A DNA stretch of 64,000 bases from Clostridia bacterium (lineage in GTDB: Bacteria > Bacillota > Clostridia > Oscillospirales > RGIG5554): contig JAFWAE010000023.1 in NCBI GenBank assembly GCA_017507855.1, positions 1-64,000 of the forward strand. Reading direction: 5' to 3'. A model generated the notes under the pieces. It worked only from the letters and a program-made list of their open reading frames with translations, was not told where the DNA came from and made no database searches. Positions 34,523 to 43,501 of the stretch are shown here, in pieces; position 1 is the first letter of the stretch, and each line of letters opens with the position of its first letter. The translations under genes and the position numbers were made by a program.

Positions 34523-35080
34523 TTACTCCGAGGCCTCTGCCTGAGAAAGGGTATAATCCCCGCGCACCATCAGGTACGCCTCACCGGAAAGCACTTCCAG
34601 CCCGCGGCCGTCCTGACGGGGAATATTGTAAAAATGGTTGCGCGCCAATTCTTCGCCGTGGAACACCTCGGCACCGGCGGTCATATCTGCCAACCCCTGG
34701 TCGTCGTAGGTGGAAATAGCCATAGCACGGCCGGAGCGCCAAATGATCTCGCAGCCCTCGCCGCCCAGCAGGACCTGTCCCTTTTCCAGGCGAAGGACCT
34801 TAAAGTTGACCTCTGCCTGCACGGGCTCCACGGTTTGGGCCGGTGGCTCGTAAGCGGCCAAAGCCTCCTCCACCGCCGCATCGATCAGCGCCTGTATCTC
34901 GTCGGTGATTTGGGCAGATACGTCTTTACCGATCTCATCCTTGACCTGGGGCAGGAAAATCTCCTTCAGATAACTTAAGGTGATCAGGGGATCGTCCCCG
35001 GAGCCTGCCACCGCCGCAGCCCCCACAGCCAAAATAAAGGCCAAGGCTACAGCCAGCCAAATTGCTGCTTTTCGTTTCAT
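34523..35080 (-). CDS. Predicted exported protein of unknown function
   Basis: A 185-aa protein with an N-terminal signal or anchor (residues 5-25). GDDPLITLSYLKEIFLP follows, then an acidic coiled region, and a beta-rich C-terminal part containing VLLGGEGCEIIWRSGRAMAIS. Proteins with a DDPLITLSYL lead occur beside SpoIID-like genes in Clostridia. I do not recognise a domain with a known activity. The ATG at 35080 has GGAAAGGA upstream; the longer frame lacks a ribosome site. It is first in an operon with the SpoIID gene. Confidence 0.72.
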   Translation of the reverse strand: MKRKAAIWLAVALAFILAVGAAAVAGSGDDPLITLSYLKEIFLPQVKDEIGKDVSAQITDEIQALIDAAVEEALAAYEPPAQTVEPVQAEVNFKVLRLEKGQVLLGGEGCEIIWRSGRAMAISTYDDQGLADMTAGAEVFHGEELARNHFYNIPRQDGRGLEVLSGEAYLMVRGDYTLSQAEASE

Positions 35081-35172
35081 AACGTTCCTTTCCGCCGGTC
35101 TTTTTCCGGCTTCGCCGCAGGAGAATGCCCCTGCTTGATCCAACGTAAAAAATGGTGAAAAAACTTTCTTTC

Positions 35173-35201
35173 ATTATACCATATTTACGGTCTTTATACA
35201 A
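35173..35201 (-). promoter_or_regulatory. Promoter of the exported protein-SpoIID operon
   Basis: TTGTAT (35196-35201), 17 bp, TATAAT (35173-35178). Confidence 0.75.
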
Positions 35202-35216
35202 GAGATTTGTCGAAAA

Positions 35217-35248
35217 AAGTCCCGTCTGCTTTGACTGCAGACGGGACT
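35217..35248 (-). terminator. Rho-independent terminator
   Basis: A 12-13-bp stem is followed by TTTT, directly after the small membrane protein at 35255. Confidence 0.85.
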
Positions 35249-35254
35249 TTCCCA

Positions 35255-35662
35255 TTATTCTTTTTCCCCCGTCAGCCACTGCTCCAGCTGTTGGTCCGCA
35301 GAGGCCGAAATCCAAAAGCGCAAGCCGTTGGAGACCGCCGCCATACGCCCTTGGACAGGCAAGGCCACGGTAAGGTCCACACTGGCGCCGTAAAAGCGCA
35401 AGATCAGGCGGGTCTCTTCCCATTTCGGCAGGCCTTCACCCAGCAAAAAGCCCGTGCTTCCCTGCAGGAGGTCGACCAGTTCTTTCACCTGCTCGGGTTC
35501 CTCCACGCAGTAGGTTTGGCTGCCTGTATCCACGTACACCAGCTCCGCATCCCGCAGATCCAGCGTTTCCACCCGCAGTAGCAGGGCCACCACCGGGATG
35601 GCCAAAACGCCGCAAAGCAACACCACTGCCCAAGCGGGGATCTTTTTTCCTTTTATTTTCAT
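35255..35662 (-). CDS. Small membrane-anchored protein of unknown function
   Basis: A 135-aa protein with one N-terminal helix (residues 9-29) and a soluble alpha/beta domain outside. The domain contains DAELVYVDTGSQTYCVEEPEQVKELVDLL and a C-terminal FWISASADQQLEQWL. No domain family was recognised. It overlaps the end of the WG-repeat gene by 4 nt, so the two are cotranscribed and may act together at the cell surface. Confidence 0.7.
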   Translation of the reverse strand: MKIKGKKIPAWAVVLLCGVLAIPVVALLLRVETLDLRDAELVYVDTGSQTYCVEEPEQVKELVDLLQGSTGFLLGEGLPKWEETRLILRFYGASVDLTVALPVQGRMAAVSNGLRFWISASADQQLEQWLTGEKE

Positions 35663-36759
35663 TTCTGTACTCTCCGCACGATGCCCAGCCCCTCGCTGAA
35701 ATTATAGGCCTCTTCAAACTGCGGGGCGATCACCCAACTGCCGTTTTGATCGATATAGCCCCAAAGGCCGTTGGCATCCCGCACGGGGGCCAACCCCTCG
35801 GTAAAGGAGCCGCAATCCGTAAACAGGAAGTCGATGACCTGCTCTCCTTTGGCATTGATAAATCCCCACATCATTTTGTCGTTCATGACGGCGGCCAAGC
35901 CCTCGCTGAAGTTCAGGCAATTGGCCCATTTGGCCACCAAGGCCACCTTGCCCTGGGTGTTCAAGAAGCCCTTCAGCTGGCTGTTTGCATCCAGATAAGC
36001 CATCAGTCCTTCGGAAAAATAGCCGATGGTCTGGCGGTCGGTGCGAAACACGGTCTCGCCCTTTTTGTTGATATAAAAGCTTTCCGTGGTGTAGCCGCTT
36101 CCGTCCTCGGTATCGGCATCCACGTAATTGATGACCTGGCAGATCCCGTCGCTGAAAAAGAAGCAATCGTCCCACTGAGGCTCAATGGCCCAGTTGCCGT
36201 AGGAATCGATAAAGCCCCATTTTTCCGTGTGGGAATCAAAGGCCGCGGCCACCCCCTCGCTGAAGAAGGAGGCCATGTAAAACGAAGGCTCGATGACTAC
36301 CTCAAAATCCTCGTTCATGTAGCCGAAATATTCGTCCTGCCCCGCAAAGGCCACCAAGCCCTCGCTGAAAAAGGAGATGTAGGGGTATTGCGGCTCCAAA
36401 GCCAACACCCCGTTGACGTCGATCATGCCCCACAGTTTTTGGTCGTTCATCACAGGGGCGTAGCCGCTGTTAAAATCGCCTACCGTGGCCCAGCGCTCCC
36501 CGATCACCACTTCCCCGTCGGTATTGATATAGCAATACTGCACGGTCTCCTCCGCAGGATCCTTTTCGCTGATTCCCAGCACGTCGCGGGCCCATTCCCA
36601 CACAGTGCCCTTACTGCCGGAAAAAATGCTGTATGCGCTGAATGCCAACCCCGCGGCCACGGTAAAAACCGCAAAGCCCACCAAAATGCCCATCCAAAAC
36701 GACTTTTTGGTACCCTGCTTTTCCGTTTGTGCCGCCTGTGCGGTCTGCTTCTTTCCCAT
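35659..36759 (-). CDS. WG-repeat surface protein
   Basis: A 366-aa protein with a cytosolic Lys-rich tail and one membrane helix (about residues 22-44). At least seven WG-type repeats of about 40 aa follow, each with an aromatic-Gly-[FMY]-[IML]-[DN] strand and an F-[FS]-[ES]-[EG]-G-[LI] turn, for example KLWGMIDVNG, MMWGFINAKG and LWGYIDQNG. These repeats form beta-rich folds; ligands are unknown. AAGAAGG precedes the ATG. The downstream membrane protein overlaps it by 4 nt. Confidence 0.85.
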   Translation of the reverse strand: MGKKQTAQAAQTEKQGTKKSFWMGILVGFAVFTVAAGLAFSAYSIFSGSKGTVWEWARDVLGISEKDPAEETVQYCYINTDGEVVIGERWATVGDFNSGYAPVMNDQKLWGMIDVNGVLALEPQYPYISFFSEGLVAFAGQDEYFGYMNEDFEVVIEPSFYMASFFSEGVAAAFDSHTEKWGFIDSYGNWAIEPQWDDCFFFSDGICQVINYVDADTEDGSGYTTESFYINKKGETVFRTDRQTIGYFSEGLMAYLDANSQLKGFLNTQGKVALVAKWANCLNFSEGLAAVMNDKMMWGFINAKGEQVIDFLFTDCGSFTEGLAPVRDANGLWGYIDQNGSWVIAPQFEEAYNFSEGLGIVRRVQK

Positions 36760-36860
36760 GGCTTTTCCGCCCTTCTTTCAAATTCCTTTTTGTATTGTAC
36801 CACAGCTTTTCCCCGAAGAAAAGACGCGGCGGTAAAAATTCACGCTTTGTTTACAAAAAA

Positions 36861-38372
36861 TCAGAACAGCATCCGTTCCATATACGCCTCGTTAAAGGCG
36901 GGCAGGCAGGAAAGCTCGATATACTGCATTTGCGCCGCCAAGTGCACCGCATCCTCGCGGGCGCGGCCGGATTTCAGGCAATCACAGGCACCCAGCCCCG
37001 CCGCGTTGCCGACAGCCGTGATCTTATGGGTACCCACCGAAGGAAGCAGACCGATGCGGCAAGCGCTTTCGGGATTCAGATAGGTGCCGAAGCCCCCGGC
37101 CAACAGCAAGCGGGAAAGCCCACTTTCCGCCAAGTCGGCTTGCTTGAGCAATACGTCGATCCCGGCGGCCACAGCCCCCTTGGCCAGTTGCAGCTCGCGC
37201 ACGTCCCGTTGAGTAAAGGAAAGCTGTGCCTGCCGATCCAGCCACATAAGGCCCTCATCGCTTTCCAGGGCCCCGCTTTCATCCATCTGTTCCGTTTCCA
37301 GCAAAGCCGCGGCCAAATCCAAAATGCCGGAGCCGCAAAGACCCTTGGGCTCTCCCTTTCCGATAACGGAATAGGCCAACCGTCCCTCTTGGACCCACAC
37401 GCGATCCACCGCCCCTGCCGAGCCGCTCATCCCACAGGAGATATGAGCTCCCTCAAAGGCGGGGCCTGCGGCCGTAGCGCAAGTGTACAGACGGCCGCGA
37501 TGGGCCAGCACCAGCTCGCCGTTGGTGCCCACGTCCGCAAACAGCAGGCTTTCCTGCCCTCGGGGATCCACGCAGGCGTTAAACCCAACCGTCACGTCGC
37601 CTCCCACGTATCCTGCCACACAGGGAGCCATCCAAACCGAACACGGAAGGCCGGGTAAGATACGGTATTCCCCAAAAAGGGACTTGGGCGTATACGGGGC
37701 CACGGCAATGGAAGCGGGGTCCTCCCCCGCAGCCAAGTGCTCCATGACGGTATTACCCGCCAGCGCCCCCCTTTTTAATGCGGCAAAGGCCACCCCGTGC
37801 TCCTCGCAAAGCTCCCTTACCAAAGAAGCCAACTGATCCAACAGCGTTTGTTGCAAAAGAGCCAAGCCGTTTTCCCGCGAAGCGTAATCACAGCGGGAAA
37901 TGACGTCTGCCCCGAAGGCACGCTGGGCGTTGGGTGCACTGCGCACCCCCAACACTTCGCCGCTTTGCAGATCCATTAAAAAGACTGCTACCGTGGTGGT
38001 GCCCACGTCTGCCGCAAAACCAAAGCCCCCTTCTCCATCCGTTTCATAACGGCTTTGGAGGGAAGCGGTCTGCACCTGCATGGTTTCTCCGCCGAGGGCA
38101 TACACCTGCGCATTTCCCCGAGCACGGGCACAGCAAAGCAAACGGATCCCCTGCAGTTGCTCTTGCTCAGTAAGCAGTTCAAGCTCCTCTGCAGACAGCT
38201 CCGACAGCTCGCCTCTGCAAAGGGCCTTGCAACGGCCGCAGGTATGATGTCCTCCACAAACGGCAGTGGCGGGCCCTTTTCCCGCCCGAAGCAAAGCCTC
38301 CAGCAAGGTTTCCCCTGCATCGGCCCTGATCTCGGTTGAAAGTCCTGCCTCAAATAACGTGACCGTTGCCAC
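36861..38372 (-). CDS. RACo-like corrinoid-activating [2Fe-2S]/ASKHA ATPase
   Basis: A 503-aa protein with an N-terminal plant-type [2Fe-2S] ferredoxin domain (Cys39, Cys45, Cys48 and Cys80 or 81), a linker, and a DUF4445-type ASKHA domain starting near FAADVGTTTVAVF (residues 118-130). GTNGELVLAHRG and LLLAGGFGTYLNPESA fit that domain. In RACo/RamA proteins this domain uses ATP to reduce Co(II) corrinoid partners for methyl transfer. No corrinoid protein or methyltransferase is nearby, so the partner is unknown. It has its own promoter and is flanked by unrelated genes. Confidence 0.85.
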   Translation of the reverse strand: MATVTLFEAGLSTEIRADAGETLLEALLRAGKGPATAVCGGHHTCGRCKALCRGELSELSAEELELLTEQEQLQGIRLLCCARARGNAQVYALGGETMQVQTASLQSRYETDGEGGFGFAADVGTTTVAVFLMDLQSGEVLGVRSAPNAQRAFGADVISRCDYASRENGLALLQQTLLDQLASLVRELCEEHGVAFAALKRGALAGNTVMEHLAAGEDPASIAVAPYTPKSLFGEYRILPGLPCSVWMAPCVAGYVGGDVTVGFNACVDPRGQESLLFADVGTNGELVLAHRGRLYTCATAAGPAFEGAHISCGMSGSAGAVDRVWVQEGRLAYSVIGKGEPKGLCGSGILDLAAALLETEQMDESGALESDEGLMWLDRQAQLSFTQRDVRELQLAKGAVAAGIDVLLKQADLAESGLSRLLLAGGFGTYLNPESACRIGLLPSVGTHKITAVGNAAGLGACDCLKSGRAREDAVHLAAQMQYIELSCLPAFNEAYMERMLF

Positions 38373-38407
38373 GGCACATCCCGCCCTTCCCGTTTTACAA
38401 TGGTATC

Positions 38408-38436
38408 ATTTTACCACAAAACGGAGCTGTTCGCAA
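38408..38436 (-). promoter_or_regulatory. Promoter of the RACo-like gene
   Basis: TTGCGA (38431-38436), 17 bp, TAAAAT (38408-38413). Confidence 0.6.
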
Positions 38437-38447
38437 GCCCATAGCCT

Positions 38448-39947
38448 TTATTTTATCAATTTGCGCAAATAAGCCGGGGCATCCGTGCCCAGCAGACGCA
38501 AAGCCACGGAAAACCCCAACGCTCCCACCGTCAGGGGCAACCAAAAGCTTTCCTCCGGCACGCGAGCGACCCATACGGTCAGCCAAGCCGCCCCAGCCCC
38601 CGCCAGGGAGGCCAGGATCGGGCGGCCGAACCAGTTGAACCATTGCATCCGCACCCCCGTATAGCGCACCGTCCAGACCATGTTCAAAATCATGCCCACA
38701 GCGTTGCTGATCAGCTCGCTGACCACGTAGCCCGCCACGCCCCATTTCAGTTTTCCGCCCAGGATCAGAGTCCCTGCCAGCAACAGCCCCCCTTCCGTGC
38801 AAACACTCACCGAGGCACGTTTTTCGCGGCCGATACCGTTGAGAATCCCACCTGTGGCAGAATGATAAAAGGCCATGAGGATGGCCGGGCAAAGCAGGGC
38901 GATCCAATCCCCCGCCAAGGGACTGCGGTACAAAGCTTGGGACAGCGGACGGCCAAACAGAGCCAACAGCGTCATGGAGGGGATCATGACCAGGGAGGTC
39001 AAATGGATCACCTTTCCCGTTTTGCGGCGGATGTCCCCCTCGTTTTGTGCCTGTTTGTCCTCGCTGAGCTTGGGAGTGACCACCGACAGCACGGGCATCA
39101 GCACACAGCCCGGCAAAAAAAGCATGGGAATGGTCATCCCCGTCAGGGCCCCGAAGGTACTCATGGCCGCCTGCTGAGTCAACCCCGCCGCCATAAAAGC
39201 CCTGGGCATCAGCACGGTGTTGGCGCTGGCCAAGGCGCGGGTCAGCAATCCGCTGGCGCTGACGGGAAGGGCCGACGCGGCAAAGGTGCCAAAACGGTCG
39301 CGGCAGGGAGCTCCCCGTTTTCTTCGCATAAAGCAGGTCGAAAGGAAGGTCACGCTGATTACCTCAGCCAGGATCATCCCCAGCACGATGAGCATAGCCC
39401 GTTCCCCCGGACGGGAGGGCGCCACCACCACCAAAAGGGAGCAAACGGCCAACGCCCGCGCAACGATCTCCGTATTTTCGCTGACAATGGGGGCTTTCAG
39501 GTTCCTGACCCCGTGAAAATACGCCTTCAATATGTTTTCCACCCCGGTCAGGGCAATGCAGGGCACCATCAGCAGGGCCGCCCCGTATACACGGCCGTCT
39601 CCCAAAAGCCGTTGGGAAATGGGGCGCCCCAGCAGGATCACCGTGCCGCCGCCTAAAATCAGCAGGCATAAAAACAGGCGGATGCCAAAGCCCACGACCT
39701 GCCCGCCGTCCTCCCCGCGGGCTCGGGCGCGGGCGGTGAAATTGGACACCGTCAGGGTAATGCCTCCGATACAAAGGGCGCTGAGCATCAAATACACCTG
39801 CATGGAAAGCTGATAAAGGGCCATCCCCTCTTCCCCCGCCAAGCGTGCCAGCACCACGCGGTAGGCAAAGCTGATGACCTGCAGGGAAATGCCCGAAAGG
39901 GCCAGCACCCCCGCGCCGTAAGCAATGGAATTTTTCCCGATCCTCAC
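38448..39947 (-). CDS. spoVB: Stage V sporulation protein B (MOP-superfamily flippase)
   Basis: A 499-aa polytopic protein with about 14 helices, in the polysaccharide-transport/MATE-like family. The N-terminal SIAYGAGVLALSGISLQVI and YQLSMQVYLMLSALCIGGIT are typical of SpoVB, a lipid-II-type flippase needed for spore cortex. Its start overlaps the spoIIP stop by 4 nt, so the two are coupled. Confidence 0.9.
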   Translation of the reverse strand: MRIGKNSIAYGAGVLALSGISLQVISFAYRVVLARLAGEEGMALYQLSMQVYLMLSALCIGGITLTVSNFTARARARGEDGGQVVGFGIRLFLCLLILGGGTVILLGRPISQRLLGDGRVYGAALLMVPCIALTGVENILKAYFHGVRNLKAPIVSENTEIVARALAVCSLLVVVAPSRPGERAMLIVLGMILAEVISVTFLSTCFMRRKRGAPCRDRFGTFAASALPVSASGLLTRALASANTVLMPRAFMAAGLTQQAAMSTFGALTGMTIPMLFLPGCVLMPVLSVVTPKLSEDKQAQNEGDIRRKTGKVIHLTSLVMIPSMTLLALFGRPLSQALYRSPLAGDWIALLCPAILMAFYHSATGGILNGIGREKRASVSVCTEGGLLLAGTLILGGKLKWGVAGYVVSELISNAVGMILNMVWTVRYTGVRMQWFNWFGRPILASLAGAGAAWLTVWVARVPEESFWLPLTVGALGFSVALRLLGTDAPAYLRKLIK

Positions 39948-40906
39948 GGCTGTGTTCCCTCCTGTGCAAGCAATTGCACCAACCCCTGTGCGGCCAAACG
40001 TGCGGCGTTGACGGCTTGGCTTTGAGTATTGGCCTCCGTGCCTACCTCCACGATCAGTGCCCCCGCACGCACGTGCTGATTATAACGGTTTTTGCTCACG
40101 TGAATGGGGCGGCACAGGGTGGGGTATTCCTCCCCCAGCTTTTCCTGCCAGGCGTAGGCAAAGCCCAGGTTCAACGTCCATTGGGGATGCTCCTTGCCAT
40201 AGCCGTCCGTGCCCACCACGAACATGATCTGCGCCGCCTCCTGCGTCCCCATCAGGGCCGCCTGCTGTCCTTGGGCATCCTCCACACTGTCGCGGTGGAT
40301 ATCCAATACCACGCGGATGGAAGGGTATTTTTCCAAAAAATATTCCACCGTTTCCAGGCTGGCCTCGTAAGCGTGGCGGTAATCAGCATCGTGGATGCGG
40401 TGGCTGTGCACCACCCCAATGCCCGCGCGGGTCAGCACCTGCTCAAACACGTCCCCCACGGCCACCATGTTTTGCTCGCCCTTTTGGCTGAAGGCCGCCG
40501 CGGCCAGAAAACGGCTTCCGTCGTTGGCGTAGCTTTCCGTGGTGTGCGTGTGCACGATCAGCACCTGAGGGCCTTGCCCTATAACGGGGGGCACGTAAGA
40601 CGGCACGCGGGTATTTACCTGCGCGTGATCGTTGACCTTGACCTGCCCTTGGGAAAAGCCTGCCAAGGTAAATACGGACACGGGGAAATCTTCTGTAACA
40701 AAGGGCTTTTCCTCGGCTGTATCCGCCTTTCCGAAGAGCCATTGTCCCCCATCTGCCCCTAAAAAAAGAGGGCCACGTTCCAAAGGCTGCGGCCGCCAAA
40801 AAAGAAGGCCCGCCCCCAATAGGAGCAAGGCCGTCACCGCCGCTCCTCGGCCCCTTCGTTTTTTTCTGCTGTAAAAGCTTTTTCGTCGTTCCCACAGCAA
40901 GCGCAT
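39944..40906 (-). CDS. spoIIP: Stage II sporulation protein P (amidase/endopeptidase)
   Basis: A 320-aa membrane-anchored peptidoglycan hydrolase that acts with SpoIID and SpoIIM in engulfment. It has an Arg/Lys-rich tail and one helix (about residues 22-36). The catalytic domain has VLIVHTHTTESY, VVLDIHRDS and a final EVGTEANT motif, giving His and Glu zinc ligands. The ATG at 40906 is preferred because GGAGAT precedes it. It is coupled to spoVB and divergent from spoIIGA. Confidence 0.93.
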   Translation of the reverse strand: MRLLWERRKSFYSRKKRRGRGAAVTALLLLGAGLLFWRPQPLERGPLFLGADGGQWLFGKADTAEEKPFVTEDFPVSVFTLAGFSQGQVKVNDHAQVNTRVPSYVPPVIGQGPQVLIVHTHTTESYANDGSRFLAAAAFSQKGEQNMVAVGDVFEQVLTRAGIGVVHSHRIHDADYRHAYEASLETVEYFLEKYPSIRVVLDIHRDSVEDAQGQQAALMGTQEAAQIMFVVGTDGYGKEHPQWTLNLGFAYAWQEKLGEEYPTLCRPIHVSKNRYNQHVRAGALIVEVGTEANTQSQAVNAARLAAQGLVQLLAQEGTQP

Positions 40907-41086
40907 CACGGCCCCATCTCCTTTCCTGTCAGCCAAGTATATGCACCCGTTGCGGCGGCTATGTGCGCATTTTCTTCCCCGACGAAGAACAAAAAGTTTT
41001 TTCTCTCCTTTTTCGCGTTTTTTTGCCTCGGGGGAAGAGTAGAATTTTTTTAACGGGGATTTAACCCGTAAAAGGAGGCGAATGGC

Positions 41087-41818
41087 TTGACCGTTTATGC
41101 AGATATAGCCTTCATTTTCAATTTTGCCATGGACCTGCTGGCCCTAAAGCTGGCCGCCAAGCTGATGAAATGGCATCCCCCCTCCAAACGGCTTTGGTTG
41201 GCCGCCACCCTGGCCGCTTTGTATGCAACGGGGATCTATTGGTTGCCCGCTTTCCTGTTTTCCCTGCCTGCCAAAGCCTGCTTCGGCCTGTTGGTGGCTT
41301 GCCTTGCCTTTACCCCTGTGGGCAAGGGCGCCCTGCTTCGCGCCTGGGGCTTTACTTTGCTGGCCAATATTTTGCTAAGCGGGCTGGCGGAGCTGGCCTT
41401 TGCTTTGGGCGGAGGGGTGGCCCCCACGGTGCCCTTTTGGCTGGTGTGGGGCACAGCCGTGGCGGCCCTTCCCGCCTACAGCCTTTGGGTGCGCCTTCGT
41501 CCCCCGCGCAGCCACGTGCCCTTGGTGGTCACCTTTGCCGAAGGGACCTGCCGCTTCGACGCGTTCGTGGACAGCGGCTGCTTGCTGACCCATCCCGACA
41601 CGGGCCTACCTGCGGTCATCATTTCCCAAGACCGCCTTCCCTTTACCCCCCAAACACCCCTGCGCGTTCCCTACACCACCGTTGAGGGAGGGGGCGAGCT
41701 GCCCGCCCTGCTTCCCCTATACGCCTGCGTGGGGGGCAGGCAGGTACATATTTGTGTGGCCCTCTGCCAAGGAAACACCCCCACCGTCGTCCCCGCACGG
41801 ATCGTTGCGGAAATTTAA
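41087..41818 (+). CDS. spoIIGA: Sporulation sigma-E factor-processing peptidase
   Basis: A 243-aa membrane aspartic protease that activates pro-sigma-E. Five hydrophobic helices fill residues 5-135, and the protease domain contains the catalytic Asp162 in FVDSGCLL. It is shorter than the 309-aa B. subtilis protein. It starts at TTG 41087, 8 nt after AAAAGGAGG; the nearby ATG runs straight into a stop. It is followed by sigE after 19 nt. Confidence 0.9.
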   Translation: MTVYADIAFIFNFAMDLLALKLAAKLMKWHPPSKRLWLAATLAALYATGIYWLPAFLFSLPAKACFGLLVACLAFTPVGKGALLRAWGFTLLANILLSGLAELAFALGGGVAPTVPFWLVWGTAVAALPAYSLWVRLRPPRSHVPLVVTFAEGTCRFDAFVDSGCLLTHPDTGLPAVIISQDRLPFTPQTPLRVPYTTVEGGGELPALLPLYACVGGRQVHICVALCQGNTPTVVPARIVAEI

Positions 41819-41837
41819 AAAAAGAGGTTTGAGCTTC

Positions 41838-42524
41838 ATGTGGAAACGCTTGCTTCGGTTCTTGTTGCACCCGCTGTACGAAAAACAGCCCGTTTTGTAC
41901 ATCAACGGCCCCGACACCCTGCCACCACCCCTTTCCCCCGCCGAGGAGGAAAAGGCCATTGCCGCCCTGCCACAGCGTTGGGCGCGGGATCAGTTGGTAG
42001 AGCATAACCTGCGCCTGACCGTTTTCATCGCCAAGCGCTTTGAAAACACAGGTATCAACATTGAGGATCTGATCTCTATCGGCACCATCGGGCTGATGAA
42101 GGCCGTGGGATCCTTTGACGCGGCCAAGCGCATCAAGCTGGCCACCTACGCCTCCCGTTGCATTGAAAACGAGATCTTGATGTACATCCGCAAAAACAAC
42201 GCCCGCCGCGGAGAGGTATCTATCGATGAGCCCCTGCACGTGGATTGGGACGGCAATAAGCTGTTGTTGGGGGACGTATTGGGCACCGATGCGGACATGC
42301 TCTGCCGCCGTTTGGAGGATGCGGAGGAGCGCAAGCTGATGCGCAAGGCCGTAGAGGGCCTGTCCCCCCGCGAGCGCACCATCATTGACCTCCGCTTCGG
42401 CCTGGAGGGAGAAAAGGAATTGACTCAAAAGGAGGTGGCCGACCTGTTGGGCATCTCCCAGTCCTACATCTCCCGCCTGGAAAAAAAGATCATCCTGCGC
42501 CTGAAGAAGGAACTTGTCAACTAA
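41838..42524 (+). CDS. sigE: RNA polymerase sigma-E factor (early mother cell)
   Basis: A 228-aa sigma factor. The N-terminal extension (about residues 1-25, [20 protein letters not shown]) resembles the pro-sequence removed by SpoIIGA. Region 2 has [20 protein letters not shown] and [18 protein letters not shown], and region 4 has the helix-turn-helix [25 protein letters not shown] 41838 has AAAGAGG 10 nt upstream. It lies between spoIIGA and sigG as in B. subtilis. Confidence 0.97.
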   Translation: MWKRLLRFLLHPLYEKQPVLYINGPDTLPPPLSPAEEEKAIAALPQRWARDQLVEHNLRLTVFIAKRFENTGINIEDLISIGTIGLMKAVGSFDAAKRIKLATYASRCIENEILMYIRKNNARRGEVSIDEPLHVDWDGNKLLLGDVLGTDADMLCRRLEDAEERKLMRKAVEGLSPRERTIIDLRFGLEGEKELTQKEVADLLGISQSYISRLEKKIILRLKKELVN

Positions 42525-42580
42525 TGGCGAAGCTCGGCAAAAAAAGCCCTCTTTTCCCGCTGAAAAAAGACTTTCCCGCA

Positions 42581-42610
42581 GCATAAGCCTCCCCGCGGAC
42601 GGACATACTG
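42581..42610 (+). promoter_or_regulatory. Candidate sigma-F/sigma-G promoter of sigG
   Basis: GCATA (42581-42585), 18 bp, CATACTG (42604-42610) matches the sigma-G-type pattern GNATR-N18-CATNNTA apart from the last base. It lies 33 bp before the sigG start, between sigE and sigG, where a forespore promoter is expected. Confidence 0.5.
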
Positions 42611-42642
42611 AATACATCCGTTTGGGAGGTGTATACAAGCTG

Positions 42643-43416
42643 ATGTATTTCGGAAAAGTGGAGATCTGCGGGGTCAACACCGCCAAGCTTCCCGTTTTAT
42701 CCGAGGAGAAAAAGGACGCCCTGCTGCAGCGCATCAAGCAAGGGGATGCAGAGGCGCGCACCGAATTTATCAACGGCAACCTGAAGCTGGTGCTCAGCGT
42801 TATCCAGCGCTTTGCCTCCAGGGGAGAAAATCCGGATGACCTGTTTCAGGTGGGGTGTATCGGGCTGATCAAGGCCATCGACAATTTTGACACGTCCCAC
42901 GGGGTCAGGTTTTCCACCTACGCCGTGCCCATGATCATTGGAGAGATCCGCCGCTACCTGCGGGACAACAACGCCATCCGCGTGTCCAGATCCGTAAAAG
43001 ACACGGCCTACCGCGCCCTGCAGGCCAACGAATTGCTGACCCGCAAGCTGGGGCGCGACCCCACAGTCAAAGAATTGGCCGCCGAGCTGGACCTGCCCGC
43101 CGAAGAGATCGCCGAGGCTTTGGATGCCATGGCCACCCCCATTTCCCTCTTCGAGCCCGTTTTTTGCGACGGCAACGACACCGTTTGTGTCATGGACCAG
43201 ATCCGCGACCACAAAAGCAGCGACGAAAACTGGCTGGAGGAAATCGCCCTGCGCCAGGCCATTGACAGCTTAAGCGAGCGGGAAAGGCGGATCCTGGCCC
43301 TGCGCTACTACCGCGGCAAGACCCAGATGGAGGTAGCCGAGGAAACGGGCATCAGCCAGGCCCAGGTCAGTCGTTTGGAAAAGGGCGCGTTGGAGCGCAT
43401 GCGCAAGCAACTGTAA
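42643..43416 (+). CDS. sigG: RNA polymerase sigma-G factor (late forespore)
   Basis: A 257-aa sigma factor. The N-terminal MYFGKVEICGVNTAKLPVL is the diagnostic sigma-G lead. Region 2 has NLKLVLSVIQRFASRGENPDDLFQ, region 3 RVSRSVKDTAYRAL, and region 4 TQMEVAEETGISQAQVSRLEK. The open frame runs further upstream, but ATG 42643 is the conserved start, with GGGAGGTG about 12 nt before it. Confidence 0.97.
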   Translation: MYFGKVEICGVNTAKLPVLSEEKKDALLQRIKQGDAEARTEFINGNLKLVLSVIQRFASRGENPDDLFQVGCIGLIKAIDNFDTSHGVRFSTYAVPMIIGEIRRYLRDNNAIRVSRSVKDTAYRALQANELLTRKLGRDPTVKELAAELDLPAEEIAEALDAMATPISLFEPVFCDGNDTVCVMDQIRDHKSSDENWLEEIALRQAIDSLSERERRILALRYYRGKTQMEVAEETGISQAQVSRLEKGALERMRKQL

Positions 43417-43423
43417 AAAACGA

Positions 43424-43462
43424 AAAAAGCTTTTCCAAGAACGTCTCGGAAAAGCTTTTTTT
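43424..43462 (+). terminator. Rho-independent terminator of the spoIIG-sigG locus
   Basis: A 12-bp stem (43425-43436 with 43448-43459) ends in a T-rich run. The mirrored sequence could also serve mnmE on the minus strand. Confidence 0.8.
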
Positions 43463-43501
43463 GATTTGTATATTCGTCTGATTTCCAAACAAAGTGCGTT
43501 T

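Noticed and set aside
40937-41086. Spo0A boxes and an extended-spacing promoter before spoIIGA
   Set aside because: Expected by analogy with B. subtilis, but the best TGTCGAA-like site has two mismatches and no clear -35 was seen.
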